Below the pieces are notes generated by a model, which saw only the letters and a list, made by a program, of their open reading frames with translations, made no database searches and was not told the DNA's origin. The position numbers and the translations under genes were made by a program. From positions 1,240,001 through 1,304,000 of the forward strand of contig NZ_CP155552.1 of NCBI RefSeq assembly GCF_036632915.2: a stretch of DNA of 64,000 nucleotides. The letters run 5' to 3'. The DNA is from Faecalibacterium taiwanense (GTDB taxonomy: Bacteria; Bacillota; Clostridia; Oscillospirales; Ruminococcaceae). Positions 8,164 to 17,400 of this stretch are shown here, piece by piece. Positions within the stretch are counted from its first letter, which is position 1. The number at the start of each line of letters is the position of its first letter.

Positions 8164-9204
8164 ATGGCCGCAACACGTTTGATTGCGCTGCACAAAAATA
8201 AGGGGAAAACCGTTGTGGCCTGCTTGAAAAGCCGCACGGACTATGCGCAGAATCCAGACAAAACCAAGCGGGGCGAATTGGTCAGCAGCTACGAGTGCAG
8301 CCCTCTAACAGTAGATGAAGAATTTATGCTGTCCAAGCGGCAGTATGAACTTGCCACGGGTCGTAGGCAGAAAAGTGATGTGATCGCCTATCAGATTCGG
8401 CAATCTTTCAAGCCCGGTGAGATCACCGCCGAGGAAGCCAACAAGGTGGGCTACGAACTTGCGATGCGGTTTACCAAAGGCAAATATGCTTTTATCGTTG
8501 CCACCCATACAGACCGGGAGCATATTCATAACCACATTATCTACAACTCCACTGCACTGGACAGCACCCGGAAATTCCGGGATTTTTTATTGTCCGGGCT
8601 GGCCGTGCAGCGATTGAGCGACTTGATCTGCTTGGAGCATCAGCTTTCTGTCATTGAAACAAAGCCCTACCGGGAACGGCAAAAGCGGACACTCTACCCG
8701 CCCAAAGAAAGCAATCGTGACCGTCTATGCAGCGTGATCGACACCATTCTGGCCGGCAAGCCTAAAGGCTACGAAGATTTTCTGCAAAAGCTGGAGCAGC
8801 AGGGCTATGAAGTCAAACGCGGAAAATATACTTCCGTCAAGGGAAAGCGGCAGAAACGCTTCATCCGCTTCAAAACGCTGGGTGCAGGATACAGCGAAGA
8901 AGAAATGAAAGCTGTGATTGCTGGAGAAGCCGAACATCGTCCGCGCCAGAAGCAGACGGTGAAAGAAAAACCGTTCAATCTTCTGGTGGATCCGGGCAAA
9001 CTGTTTACAAAGGAGCAGATCTTTGAAGCAGTCTGGCATAAGGACAGCGAAAGCTATTTGAGAGCCGTCACCAGCACGATCGGTCGAATCCGCCAGAAAA
9101 TAGAGGATGACAAAGATCACCCCCGTTATATTAAAACGGTTTCCAACATTGGATATCAATTTGTCCCATCATCGGAATCGGTGCGATTGAATCGCAATCT
9201 GTAA
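8164..9204 (+). CDS. MOBP-type relaxase fused in frame to an OmpR/VanR-type winged helix
   Basis: ATG 8164 follows GGGAGGTGGTGG. Residues 1 to ~275 are a relaxase (PF03432-type) with a candidate nicking tyrosine in SRTDYAQNPDKT (about residue 25) and the metal-binding HTDREHIHNHI. At about 8985 the usual continuation after PFNLLVD is replaced by PGKLFTKEQIFEAVW..., TIGRIRQKIED and PRYIKTVSNIGYQF, the effector domain of an OmpR/PhoB response regulator (VanR-like). The C-terminal helical region of the relaxase and the receiver of the regulator are absent. It may have arisen by deletion, yet the frame is kept through both domains to TAA 9202-9204. It could still nick oriT. Function of the chimera is unknown. 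Confidence 0.8.
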   Translation: MAATRLIALHKNKGKTVVACLKSRTDYAQNPDKTKRGELVSSYECSPLTVDEEFMLSKRQYELATGRRQKSDVIAYQIRQSFKPGEITAEEANKVGYELAMRFTKGKYAFIVATHTDREHIHNHIIYNSTALDSTRKFRDFLLSGLAVQRLSDLICLEHQLSVIETKPYRERQKRTLYPPKESNRDRLCSVIDTILAGKPKGYEDFLQKLEQQGYEVKRGKYTSVKGKRQKRFIRFKTLGAGYSEEEMKAVIAGEAEHRPRQKQTVKEKPFNLLVDPGKLFTKEQIFEAVWHKDSESYLRAVTSTIGRIRQKIEDDKDHPRYIKTVSNIGYQFVPSSESVRLNRNL

Positions 9205-9254
9205 TAAAAGCCATACCGTGAGATCCTAGTAGGATTCTTCGGTATGGCTTTTAT
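9204..9254 (+). terminator. Strong hairpin after the relaxase chimera
   Basis: ATAAAAGCCATACCG (9204-9218) pairs perfectly with CGGTATGGCTTTTAT (9240-9254); 15-bp stem. The T-rich right arm serves as terminator for the relaxase transcript and the A-rich left arm would serve the opposite strand. The relaxase stop lies in its first bases. Confidence 0.8.
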
Positions 9255-9284
9255 CGTTTTCTGTGCTGTACAAAATCGGCATCC

Positions 9285-9314
9285 TTGCATAGATGACCAA
9301 GAATATTCTAAAAT
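9285..9314 (+). promoter_or_regulatory. Candidate promoter of the 72-residue gene
   Basis: TTGCAT at 9285-9290 and TAAAAT at 9309-9314, spacing 18 bp, ending 30 bp upstream of the ATG at 9344. Confidence 0.5.
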
Positions 9315-9343
9315 AGAGATAGCTTAATTCAGGAGGTCGAACC

Positions 9344-9562
9344 ATGCGAACATTTGAAGAAGTATTGACCCACTTCCATAGCTTTTTAGAGTCTGCGACC
9401 TATTTGGACGTTGTTCCATGCCGCTGGGGATATGTAAGGCTTTTCAATGAGGGCGACCCTATCAATTTCAATGCAATTCTTTGCCGCACACCACAAGAAC
9501 TATATACGGCATTGGCAAATGATTTGGAAACAGAGATTCAGGTCAGCTTGGGAATCGACTGA
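9344..9562 (+). CDS. Hypothetical protein, 72 residues
   Basis: Not recognised. The start is well supported by AGGAGGTCGAACC before ATG 9344 and by a candidate promoter at 9285-9314. The product (MRTFEEVLTHFHSFLESATY..., ending QVSLGID) is soluble, acidic, has two predicted helices around a short strand-rich middle (DVVPCRWGYVRLF) and no membrane segment. It lies alone between the relaxase terminator and the convergent XRE gene, so it is probably an accessory gene of the element. Confidence 0.6.
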   Translation: MRTFEEVLTHFHSFLESATYLDVVPCRWGYVRLFNEGDPINFNAILCRTPQELYTALANDLETEIQVSLGID

Positions 9563-9649
9563 ATTGGTATAAAATTGGTTTGCTTTTGGGTTCGTTTTGG
9601 TATAGTGACTTTGAAAAATATGCTATACTGTACCACAAGCAAAACATTT

Positions 9650-10009
9650 TCAGGGATTTTCAATTTTACTGTAAAACTCTGTCAGGTGCTTTGCCAGTGT
9701 GCGGATCGAGTCCATTAAGGTTTCCCGCACTGCTTCTGGACAGGAAAGATAGATTCGATTGAACTCTTTTAACTCTATTTCCGTTTTGCCCATCCCCGGA
9801 GTGATCAGCGCATCAAGCGAAACCGGCAAAACACGAGCAATCGCCAAAAGAATTTCGTAAGATGGATTCATGCTGCCTTTTTCAATGTTGGCGATATGCT
9901 TCGTTGAAACATGGCAGCGTTCAGCAAGTTGTTCTTGTGTTAAACCTGCCAGCTTGCGCTCCTTGCGAACCTTTTCTCCAAGTACTTTCAAGTCAGAATT
10001 CGGCATCAT
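9650..10009 (-). CDS. XRE-family repressor of the mobile element
   Basis: 119 residues. Residues 8-62 are a Cro/CI helix-turn-helix (EKVRKERKLAGLTQEQLAER, VSTKHIANIEKGSMNPSYE). The rest (KEFNRIYLSCPEAVRETLMDS...) is a helical region seen in element-borne regulators, probably for dimer formation. It is read from ATG 10007-10009 after a GAGGTGAACG ribosome site. It is divergent from the serine recombinase about 390 bp away, the usual pairing of a repressor with an integration gene. No protease or ligand domain is visible. Confidence 0.75.
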   Translation of the reverse strand: MMPNSDLKVLGEKVRKERKLAGLTQEQLAERCHVSTKHIANIEKGSMNPSYEILLAIARVLPVSLDALITPGMGKTEIELKEFNRIYLSCPEAVRETLMDSIRTLAKHLTEFYSKIENP

Positions 10010-10400
10010 CGTTCACCTCAATAGTATTGTATCGTTCTGGTGAATGACGCGGTATAACCTTGTATTTCCTGTGAGTAGGAAGTATAGTGCCGATTTTTGC
10101 GTTTCCCGGTCGAGTTATAAAAAAACGGTAACTCGTCCGGGCGATTTCACGCGCTATCCAATCACAGTTGCCGTTTGTGGAGGTAACTGTGATTTTTTAT
10201 TGGGGTAACGCATCAAAAAAAGCCTGTCTGCTGCCGTAGACCAGACCGCTCCGAAACAGGCACAATCGTTCCGTTTTGCCACCCACAATCGTGCCGATAT
10301 GCTGTACTGCGCCAGCTTCCCTCAATGGGAACCTTGAAAACAAAATATGGACGAAGCACGTTTGATTTTTCCTTTCTCACTCAAAGAAAGAGAGATTGAA
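10010..10400 (+). other. Intergenic region between XRE repressor and serine recombinase
   Basis: The region holds a terminator at 10160-10199 (see separate entry), a second weaker stem (GCCTGT near 10220 with ACAGGC near 10257) and presumably the divergent promoters; no clear -35/-10 pair for the recombinase was found. A 54-codon open frame from ATG 10044 to the TAA at about 10208 runs through the terminator and has no ribosome site, so it is not called as a gene. A short RNA ending at 10199 is possible. Confidence 0.35.
10160..10199 (+). terminator. Rho-independent terminator upstream of the recombinase
   Basis: AATCACAGTT (10160-10169) pairs with AACTGTGATT (10185-10194), followed by a T run to 10198. 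No annotated plus-strand gene precedes it, so either a short RNA starts after 10010 or recombinase expression is attenuated here. Confidence 0.65.
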
Positions 10401-12014
10401 ATGAAAAAACGTGTTTATACCTTATACCGTGTTTCGACCAAGGGACAGGTCGAGAAAGACGACATCCCCATGCAGAAAGAAGCCTGCCGCAACTTTGCAG
10501 AAAGTCAGGGCTGGGAGATCGTCAAGGAATTTTCCGAAAAAGGCGTTTCCGGCTTCAAAAAATCTGCCAAAGAGCGTGACGAACTCCAGAAAATTCAACA
10601 GGCCGCGATGGAGGGCAAGTTTGACATCCTGCTGGTGTTCATGTTTGACCGTCTCGGTCGCCGTGATGATGAAACGCCCTTTATCGTGGAATGGTTCACG
10701 AAGCAGGGCATCGAGGTCTGGAGCGTGAACGAGGGACAGCAGCGGTTCGACACCCATGTGGACAAGCTGATGAACTACATCCGCTACTGGCAGGCATCCG
10801 GCGAAAGTCTGAAAACCTCTGTCCGTACCCGGACAAGGCTGGAACAGCTCACCGGGGAAGGTCACTACACGGGCGGCACCGTGGCTTTTGGCTACAAGCG
10901 TGTCCGCCTTGGTCGGGTGAACAAGAAAAACCAAGAGGTCTGCGACCTTGTGATTGATGAAGCGGAAGCTGAGATCGTCCGGCTGATTTTCCACAAGTAC
11001 GTTTACGAGGGCTACGGCGCACAGAAGCTGAGCCACTATCTTTATGAACAGGGAGTCGTAGGACGGAACAACAAAAATATCCCCAACACCAGCATCGTTC
11101 GGATGATCAAGAATAAAGGATACACGGGGTACCTCATCAACGGTGCGGTGGAGACGGAGTGCCCACAGCTCCGCATCATCGAACCAGAGCTGTTCGAGCA
11201 GGCACAGGAACTGCGGCAGGCACGCACCTGTGAGCGTGGCGGCACTTCACTGGGCACCAGCTCCAAAGCCCTGTTGACCGGGCTGGTTTACTGCGGTCAC
11301 TGCGGCAACCGCTTGAGCCTGACCAGCAGCGGACGGACACACACCTACGCAGATGGGCATACGGTGAAAGAAGTCCGGCCCCGGTATAGCTGCTTTTATA
11401 AGATCCGGCATCCGGGTGACTGCGATGGGCAGTCCGGCTATGGTGTTTCCAAGCTGGATTCCATTGTGGAAGAAGTTGTCCGGCAGATCTTCGCACAGTT
11501 CCGGGAGGTTTCCCGGAAGAAGCTGCTGGAATCGGTCAAGACCAACGATGCCGCCCGCATCCAGAAGAAAATCAAGAAAATCCAGAAAGACTTGGAAGCC
11601 AAGCAGAAAGAGCTGGACGACCTGAAAGCCGAAACCATTCTGGTCATTCGGGGCGTAAGTGCCTTGGACAAAGAACTGCTCGGCACACTGGTGGCCGAAG
11701 CAAAAGATGCACTGGAAACTCTGGAAAAGCAACTCGTGCAGGCACAGGAAGAATACGAAGAAGCCACCAAAACAGCAAAGCGTAGCAACTACATCTGCAA
11801 CGAGCTGTTTACATGGGCGGATGTTTACGACACCGCCAACCACGATGAACGCCGCGCCATTTTGCAGCAGTTCATTAAGGAGATTCGCGTCCGAAAAGAC
11901 TATGAAATCTCGATCACCCTGAATGCCAGCTTCAATCAAGTGGAGCAGCTCAAGTCTGTATCAATCTACGATGGTGCGGAAATTTTTGAAGAAATTTCCG
12001 AGAAGGGGGCATAA
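10401..12014 (+). CDS. Large serine recombinase (site-specific integrase)
   Basis: About 537 residues from ATG 10401; an upstream in-frame ATG at 10347 would add 18 residues without a good ribosome site. The N-terminal resolvase domain has the nucleophile in YTLYRVSTKGQ (Ser about residue 10) and the DRLGRR motif. It is followed by a Recombinase domain (GHYTGGTVAFGYKRV... GAQKLSHYLYEQGVV), a zinc ribbon (CGHCGNRL ... CFYKIRHPGDC) and a long coiled coil (about 375-470). This is the layout of TnpX/phiC31-type integrases that cut at a central dinucleotide. It terminates immediately before a 24-bp repeat also found beyond the tRNA gene, so it probably marks one end of the mobile region. Confidence 0.9.
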   Translation: MKKRVYTLYRVSTKGQVEKDDIPMQKEACRNFAESQGWEIVKEFSEKGVSGFKKSAKERDELQKIQQAAMEGKFDILLVFMFDRLGRRDDETPFIVEWFTKQGIEVWSVNEGQQRFDTHVDKLMNYIRYWQASGESLKTSVRTRTRLEQLTGEGHYTGGTVAFGYKRVRLGRVNKKNQEVCDLVIDEAEAEIVRLIFHKYVYEGYGAQKLSHYLYEQGVVGRNNKNIPNTSIVRMIKNKGYTGYLINGAVETECPQLRIIEPELFEQAQELRQARTCERGGTSLGTSSKALLTGLVYCGHCGNRLSLTSSGRTHTYADGHTVKEVRPRYSCFYKIRHPGDCDGQSGYGVSKLDSIVEEVVRQIFAQFREVSRKKLLESVKTNDAARIQKKIKKIQKDLEAKQKELDDLKAETILVIRGVSALDKELLGTLVAEAKDALETLEKQLVQAQEEYEEATKTAKRSNYICNELFTWADVYDTANHDERRAILQQFIKEIRVRKDYEISITLNASFNQVEQLKSVSIYDGAEIFEEISEKGA

Positions 12015-12029
12015 AAGCGATGCGCTTGC
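12006..12029 (+). repeat. 24-bp repeat at the recombinase 3' end, also beyond tRNA-Ala
   Basis: The 24 bases from 12006 contain the palindromic core AAGCGATGCGCTT and overlap the recombinase stop codon. Two near-identical copies (22 of 24 bases) lie at 12347-12370 and 12463-12486, inside the 116-bp tandem repeat. It may be an attachment-site remnant or a host repeat that became the element boundary. Confidence 0.5.
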
Positions 12030-12103
12030 CCGCAGCACTCTGCAAAACGCAAAGAAAGAAGCGTGAAACCGATGGATTTTCAAAAAGTACATGGATGACC
12101 CCG

Positions 12104-12151
12104 CCCGGTTCGCATCCGACTTCAGGGTTCGGAGCCCGGCACGGTCCGCCA
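12104..12151 (+). other. Degenerate copy of the 3' half of tRNA-Ala in opposite orientation
   Basis: Fourteen bases at 12106-12119 (CGGTTCGCATCCGA) equal the anticodon arm of the tRNA-Ala(CGC) at 12202-12277. The following bases align with the variable loop, T arm (AGGGTTCG) and 3' end (GGTCCGCCA against GGTCCACCA) with two small gaps. It lies on the plus strand, whereas the tRNA is on the minus strand. It could be a carried tRNA end of an integrated element; chance or a protein-coding reading through it cannot be excluded. Confidence 0.4.
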
Positions 12152-12165
12152 AAGTTTTTGGGCAT

Positions 12166-12197
12166 AAAAAACGCCGCATCGTACAAAACGATGCGGC
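12166..12197 (-). terminator. Terminator of tRNA-Ala
   Basis: GCCGCATCGT (12173-12182) and ACGATGCGGC (12188-12197) form a perfect 10-bp stem; on the minus strand it is followed by a T run (12172-12166). It lies 5 bp past the tRNA 3' end. Confidence 0.8.
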
Positions 12198-12201
12198 AAA
12201 T

Positions 12202-12277
12202 TGGTGGACCTAGAGGGATTCGAACCCTTGACCTCTCGGATGCGAACCGAACGCTCTCCCAGCTGAGCTATAGGCCC
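12202..12277 (-). tRNA. tRNA-Ala (anticodon CGC)
   Basis: On the minus strand the 76 bases start GGGCCTATAGCTCAG and end in an encoded CCA. A 7-bp acceptor, D arm GCTC/GAGC, anticodon stem TTCGG/CCGAG with loop TTCGCAT, and T arm around GGTTCGAATCC are all present. The anticodon CGC reads GCG. The G3:U70 wobble pair in the acceptor (GGG opposite TCC) is the alanine identity element, which confirms the assignment. The 5' 22 bases of this gene are repeated twice in the 116-bp tandem array beside it. Confidence 0.95.
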
Positions 12278-12511
12278 ATATTTAGGGGCGTGACGCGGTT
12301 GGGCGACCAACCGACATACTCCCTATTCTAAAGCCCACAACTCTGTGGGGCACAAAAGCGATACGCTTGCACTCCCAGCTGAGCTATAGGCCCATATTTA
12401 GGGGCGTGACGCGGTTGGGCGACCAACCGACATACTCCCTATTCTAAAGCCCACAACTCTGTGGGGCACAAAAGCGATACGCTTGCACTCCCAACTGAGC
12501 TATAGGCCCAT
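12256..12511. repeat. 116-bp tandem repeat carrying copies of the tRNA-Ala 5' end
   Basis: Unit 1 is 12256-12371 and begins inside the tRNA gene; unit 2 is 12372-12487; a partial third unit is 12488-12511. Each unit starts with the D arm and 5' acceptor strand of the tRNA (CTCCCAGCTGAGCTATAGG) and continues with 93 bp of upstream flank. The third has one base change (CCAACTGAG). The partial copies lack the anticodon and T arms and cannot be tRNAs. Unequal exchange among former tRNA repeats or slippage would give this pattern. Confidence 0.9.
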
Positions 12512-12583
12512 GTGATGACCCTGTAAGTGTAACTCTGTTCGGGAAATTTGTCAAGTATTTTGGGCAGGGCCAAAAAGCATCGC

Positions 12584-13411
12584 TCAGCGGTTGCCTAGCT
12601 GCCAGAAAGCAACAGCGCTGGCAGCGGCAACGTTCAGGGAATCCACACCGTGGGACATAGGGATTTTTACGGTGTAGTCACAGGCGGCAATGGTGCTGTG
12701 GGCAAGGCCGTCACCCTCTGTGCCCAGCACGATGGCGAGCTTCGGCTCGGCGGAAAGAGCGCTGTCGTCAATGCTTACGGAACGGTCGCTCAGAGCCATG
12801 GCAGCAGTCTTGAAGCCAAGACTGTGCAGCTGAGCAATGCCGTTTTCCGGCCAGTCGGCAGGGCAGGTGCCGATCTGCGCCCAGGGCACCTGAAACACGG
12901 TGCCCATGCTCACACGCACGGCACGGCGGCACAGCGGGTCGCAGCAGGAAGGAGTAACGAGCACGGCATCCATGTTCAGTGCAGCGGCGCTGCGGAAGAT
13001 CGCTCCCACATTGGTGGAGTCCACAATGCCCTCCAGAACGGCCACCCGGCGGGCATTGCGGCAGACCTCTTCCACGCTGCGCGGCAGCGGGCGGCGGAAG
13101 GCGCACAGCACGCCGCGGGTCAGCTCGAAGCCGGTCAGGCTGGCAAGGGTCTCGCGGTCGGCTGTGTACACCGGGGCATCCCCGCAACGGGTCAGGATAT
13201 CGGCAGCCGGGCCGGTGATCTGTTTACGCTCCATGAGCAGGGAGAGCGGTGTGTATCCGGCATCCAGCGCGCGGGCGATCACCTTGGGGCTTTCGGCAAT
13301 AAAGATGCCTTTTTCCGGTTCCAGACGATTGCGCAGCTGCGCCTGCGTCAGGCGGGCATAGACATCCAGCTCCGGTGCGGAAAGGTCTGTGATCTCGACA
13401 ATATTCGGCAT
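12584..13411 (-). CDS. SpoU/TrmH-family RNA 2'-O-ribose methyltransferase
   Basis: 275 residues. Residues 1-100 are the substrate-binding domain; the SPOUT knot follows with motif 1 STNVGAIFRSAAAL, motif 2 VLGTEGDGL and motif 3 IPMSHGVDSLNVAAASA, which bind SAM in the trefoil. The family methylates ribose in tRNA or 23S rRNA; the exact site cannot be read from sequence. ATG 13411 follows GGAGAA. It is a single gene lying next to the tRNA array, facing away from the DUF1275 gene. Confidence 0.9.
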   Translation of the reverse strand: MPNIVEITDLSAPELDVYARLTQAQLRNRLEPEKGIFIAESPKVIARALDAGYTPLSLLMERKQITGPAADILTRCGDAPVYTADRETLASLTGFELTRGVLCAFRRPLPRSVEEVCRNARRVAVLEGIVDSTNVGAIFRSAAALNMDAVLVTPSCCDPLCRRAVRVSMGTVFQVPWAQIGTCPADWPENGIAQLHSLGFKTAAMALSDRSVSIDDSALSAEPKLAIVLGTEGDGLAHSTIAACDYTVKIPMSHGVDSLNVAAASAVAFWQLGNR

Positions 13412-13597
13412 AAGGAAGTTCTCCTTTGGAAAAGCTTTTTTCTTATTCTAACACAACCTGTGAGGGAATGCAAAGTGCGGGCCGTATTTTTGGCGCTGGC
13501 AGAGCGCAAGGATACACATGCCGGATATGTAAAACTGATATGGACCAAGCTGTAAAAATATATTATAATAGGGTACGAAAAGAGGGGAAAAGGTAAT

Positions 13598-14398
13598 ATG
13601 AAAACAAAACATCATGGGCAGATGTCAGAGTCCTTCCTGACGGCGGTGTTCCTTTCGCTTTCGGGCGGGCTGCAGGATGCCTATACGTATCTGTTCCGCG
13701 GTAAGGTGTTTGCAAATGCACAGACCGGCAACATCGTGCTGCTGAGTTCCAACATCATGGATGGTCAGTGGGATCGGGTGCTGCACTATCTGGTTCCTCT
13801 GTGTGCTTTTGCGCTGGGCGTACTGGTGGCAGAAAAGATGCGGGAGAGCTTTTGCAACATGCAGCGGCTTCACTGGCGGCAGCTGGTGGTGCTGGGCGAA
13901 GTGCTTCTGCTGTTCATTGTTGGCTTTCTGCCACAGGAGCAAAACCTGCTGGCAAACGCCACCGTTTCCTTCTCCTGCGCAATGCAGGTGCAGGCGTTCC
14001 GCAAGGTGAACGGCTATGCATTTGCCAGCACCATGTGCATTGGTGACCTGCGCAGCGGTGTGGAAGCATTCTGCATCTGGAGCAAGACCCATGAACCGAA
14101 AGTTAAGGACCGGATGATGCGTTATTTTGGCATCATTCTGTTGTTCGCGGTGGGTGCCGGTATTGGAAGCATGGGCGCAGCGCGGCTGGCAGGAAAGACC
14201 ATCTGGATCTCCTGCGGGCTGCTGCTGGTAAGCTTTGCGCTCATGTTCATCCGGGAAGAAATCGAAGAAAACCCTGCGATCGAAAAGGATCTGGCTGAGA
14301 TCCGGCAGGAGACACGGGAGATCGACCGGACTCTCAAGCAGGAACTGAAGGAAGAGCGCGAGGAACTGCATGAGGAATTACACGAGAAATTGAGATAA
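13598..14398 (+). CDS. DUF1275 (YoaK-family) membrane protein
   Basis: 266 residues with six predicted membrane segments. The family signature is the start FLTAVFLSLSGGLQDAYTYL followed by NAQTGNIVLLS. The last 50 residues (EEIEENPAIEKDLAEIRQE onwards) are a very charged coiled coil that ordinary family members lack or have shorter. Function is unknown; members are distant relatives of sulfate-transporter-like folds. ATG 13598 follows GGGGAAAAGG. A bidirectional terminator at 14412-14448 separates it from the convergent ABC transporter. Confidence 0.85.
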   Translation: MKTKHHGQMSESFLTAVFLSLSGGLQDAYTYLFRGKVFANAQTGNIVLLSSNIMDGQWDRVLHYLVPLCAFALGVLVAEKMRESFCNMQRLHWRQLVVLGEVLLLFIVGFLPQEQNLLANATVSFSCAMQVQAFRKVNGYAFASTMCIGDLRSGVEAFCIWSKTHEPKVKDRMMRYFGIILLFAVGAGIGSMGAARLAGKTIWISCGLLLVSFALMFIREEIEENPAIEKDLAEIRQETREIDRTLKQELKEEREELHEELHEKLR

Positions 14399-14411
14399 AG
14401 CACCGGACATC

Positions 14412-14448
14412 AAAAAAGGAGCCGCTGCGTGATGCAGCGACTCCTTTT
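14412..14448. terminator. Bidirectional terminator between DUF1275 gene and ABC transporter
   Basis: A-run plus GGAG-CGCTGC pairs with GCAGCG-CTCC followed by TTTT, around a GTGAT loop; it serves both convergent genes. Confidence 0.8.
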
Positions 14449-14466
14449 GCTTGTCGAGAAAGAAAA

Positions 14467-17400
14467 TTACTCAGAACGCAGGGCGGTGACGGGGTTGCAC
14501 TTGGCTGCGCTGCGGGCGGGAATCAGACCGCCAAGGATCGTGAGCAGGGTAGCCAGAACGATCAGGACCAGTGCAGCCTTGGGCGGCAGCACAGCGGTGA
14601 CGCTGGTGGTTCCTGCAATGGAGTGGATGAGCATGTTGCCGGGGATCAGCAGCAGCAGGCACAGGCCCACGCCGATCACGCCGGAGCACATTCCGATAAT
14701 GAAGGTCTCGGCATTGAACACCTCGGAGACATTGTGCTTGGATGCACCGATGGCACGCAGAATACCGATCTCCTTGCGGCGTTCCAGCACGCTGATATAG
14801 GTGATGACACCGATCATGATGGAAGAAACCGCCAGCGAGATGGCAACAAAGGCCACCAGCACATTGCTGACCATATCCACGATCTTGGTCACGGCGCTCA
14901 TCAGGGTGCCGACCGTATCCGAGAATACGATCACCTTGTCCTCTTCGCCCTGCGCACGCATGGCGGCGTTGTAGGCGTTCAGGCTGTCCACGATGCGGTT
15001 CTTGGCCTCAAAGCTCTTGGGGTAGATCCAGATGCTGCCGGGCTTTGCATAATCCGAATAGCCCAGTGCACCAAGAACACTGCTGTAGGAGGTGGTGCTG
15101 GACTGCAGGTTCATCTTGACCAGATCCACAAGGTCGTCGGTGCTCATGTTCACCTGCACGGCACTCTGGAACACGGTGGGGTCGATCTTCAGGGCATCTT
15201 CCACCTGACTGCTGAGCTGAGCGATGTTGTTCTGGATGGCGGACTGGATCTGCTGGCTGAACTGAGTGGTCAGCTGGGTCATCAGCTGCTGCATCACGGT
15301 GCTCATCTGGGTCTGAATGGCAGCGGTGAGTTTGGTCTGCAGAGCTTCGCCCAGCTTCTGGCTCAGCTGTTCCGAGTAGCTTTGCAGATAGCTCGTCATG
15401 ATGCCCTGCAGGTTCTGCTGCAGCGAAGCGGTGAACTGCTCCTGCAGGCCGGTGGTGTCCAGCAGGTCGCCCATGGATTCGGACAGAAGCTGTTTGAACT
15501 GGTCGCTCTCCATATAGGAAGAGAAACCAATCTTATCCAGATTCAAGATGCCGTTGCCGATGATATAGCGCTTATAGCCATTCATGATCTTCTTCATCAG
15601 GCTCTGCAGCGCATCCTCCGAGACGGACAGGTCCATATCGGCAAACAACTGGCTCAGATCCAGCGCGTCCATGTCCGGAAGCTCCACATCGCTCATGTCG
15701 ATGTCGCTCAGGTCCAGATCGCTCAGATCCAGCTGGAATGCGGACGGATCAAGGATGGAGGAAAAGTCAAAGCTGCCATCCTGCAGATCAAATGCACCGC
15801 TCAGGTCGAACTGCAGCTTGCTTGCATCGAACTGGAAGGCATCCTTCAGCATATCGGTATCCACCGAGAACAGGGAAGAAATGTCAAGATCGGTTTCGCG
15901 CTGGTCGGCATCAAAGCGCTCGCCGGTCAGCACGTTCACTTCCGGGTCGGCAAGCTGCTGCTTTACCACTTCACTTTCGGCTGCATGGTCGATGGCGTAG
16001 TAGGTGAGTGCATGGGTATAGGCAACGCCTATGGGCAGAATGGTGGAGCTGGCATCTGCGCGGGGCTGCACCACGCCCACGATGGTCAGATCCGGACTGT
16101 TTTCCACAAGCTGCTCCACATACGCTTCATCGTCGGAGCGGTTGCGCCAGATTTGGCGTTCTTCGTCATAAACGTAATAGTCCGAGCTGGTAACGATCTT
16201 ATATTTCAGGCCCACAAAGGTATCGTAGGGGTAGGTGCCGTAGCCGGTGGGAGCCTGTGTGTTCTTGTTTTTTGCGTACTCCTGCAGAAAACGCATCATC
16301 ACGCTGTCGTCCTCAATGCCCAGAATATAAAGAGCGTAATCGCTGATGCTGCCATCCGAATTCAGCACAAGAACGGCCTCGTTGTAGCTTTCCGGCCAGC
16401 GGCCTGCCTTGACATCGTACTGATCTTCGTACAGCGAAGGCTCTTCGGCCATCTCGGTAAACACGCTCTGATTGGTCATGGAAGAGACGATGCCGGCGGC
16501 AGAGGTGGTGTTGTTCAGCGCAGAAAGGCTGCTGTCCGGGAAGATCTGGCGCACGGTGCCGTCCTTGTTCTGGCGGTAGATCAGCGGTGCGATGCCGTAG
16601 GAATACTCGATGGAAGCAGCATCCTCCGAGATGGTGCACTCGTCGCTGTCCAGATATTTTTTCAGGGAGGCAAGGTCATTGACGGAGGAATTATCCTCGG
16701 TCAGCTGGCTCAGCAGTTCACGCACCGTGACCATGCCCTCCGGGGTGGAAGAAGCGCTGGTGGCACCCACATTGGTGTTGTTGGCAACGGCGCTGGTGTA
16801 GCTTCCCGGGTCCAGCAGGGCGGCAAGGTCTACGCCGGTGGTCGAGATCTGCAGCGGATATTCCGAAAGGGTGGAGCGTTCCATCTCCTGGATATAATTG
16901 CTCACACCGGCCGAGAGCGAAAGGATGAGCGCAATGCCGATAATGCCGATGGAACCCGCAAATGCGGTGAGCAGGGTGCGGGTCTTTTTGGTGAGCAGAT
17001 TGTTGAAGCTCAGCGCGAGAGCGGTGAGCGGCGACATGGAAGAATGGCCCAGATTTTTGTGCACCGGCGGCACCTGAGCGGAATCATCCGGCGCAAACGG
17101 TGCGGTGTCCGATTGGATCACGCCGTCCCGCAGGCGGACGATGCGGGTAGCATACTGCTCTGCAAGCTCCGGGTTATGAGTGACCATGACCACAAGGCGG
17201 TCTTTGGCCACCTCCTTCAGCAGCTCCATCACCTGAATGCTGGTGTCGCTGTCCAGTGCGCCGGTCGGCTCGTCGGCCAGCAGGATGTCGGGGTTGTTGA
17301 CCAGTGCGCGGGCAATGGCCACACGCTGCATCTGGCCGCCGGACATTTCGCTGGGGTGCTTGTGCAGCTGGTCGCCCAGACCTACCTGCTCCAGCGCCTT

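Noticed and set aside
10044..10208. 54-codon frame between XRE and recombinase
   Set aside because: Runs through a strong terminator and lacks a ribosome site.
12372..12511. Two further tRNA genes beside tRNA-Ala
   Set aside because: Only the 5' acceptor and D arm are repeated; anticodon and T arms are absent.
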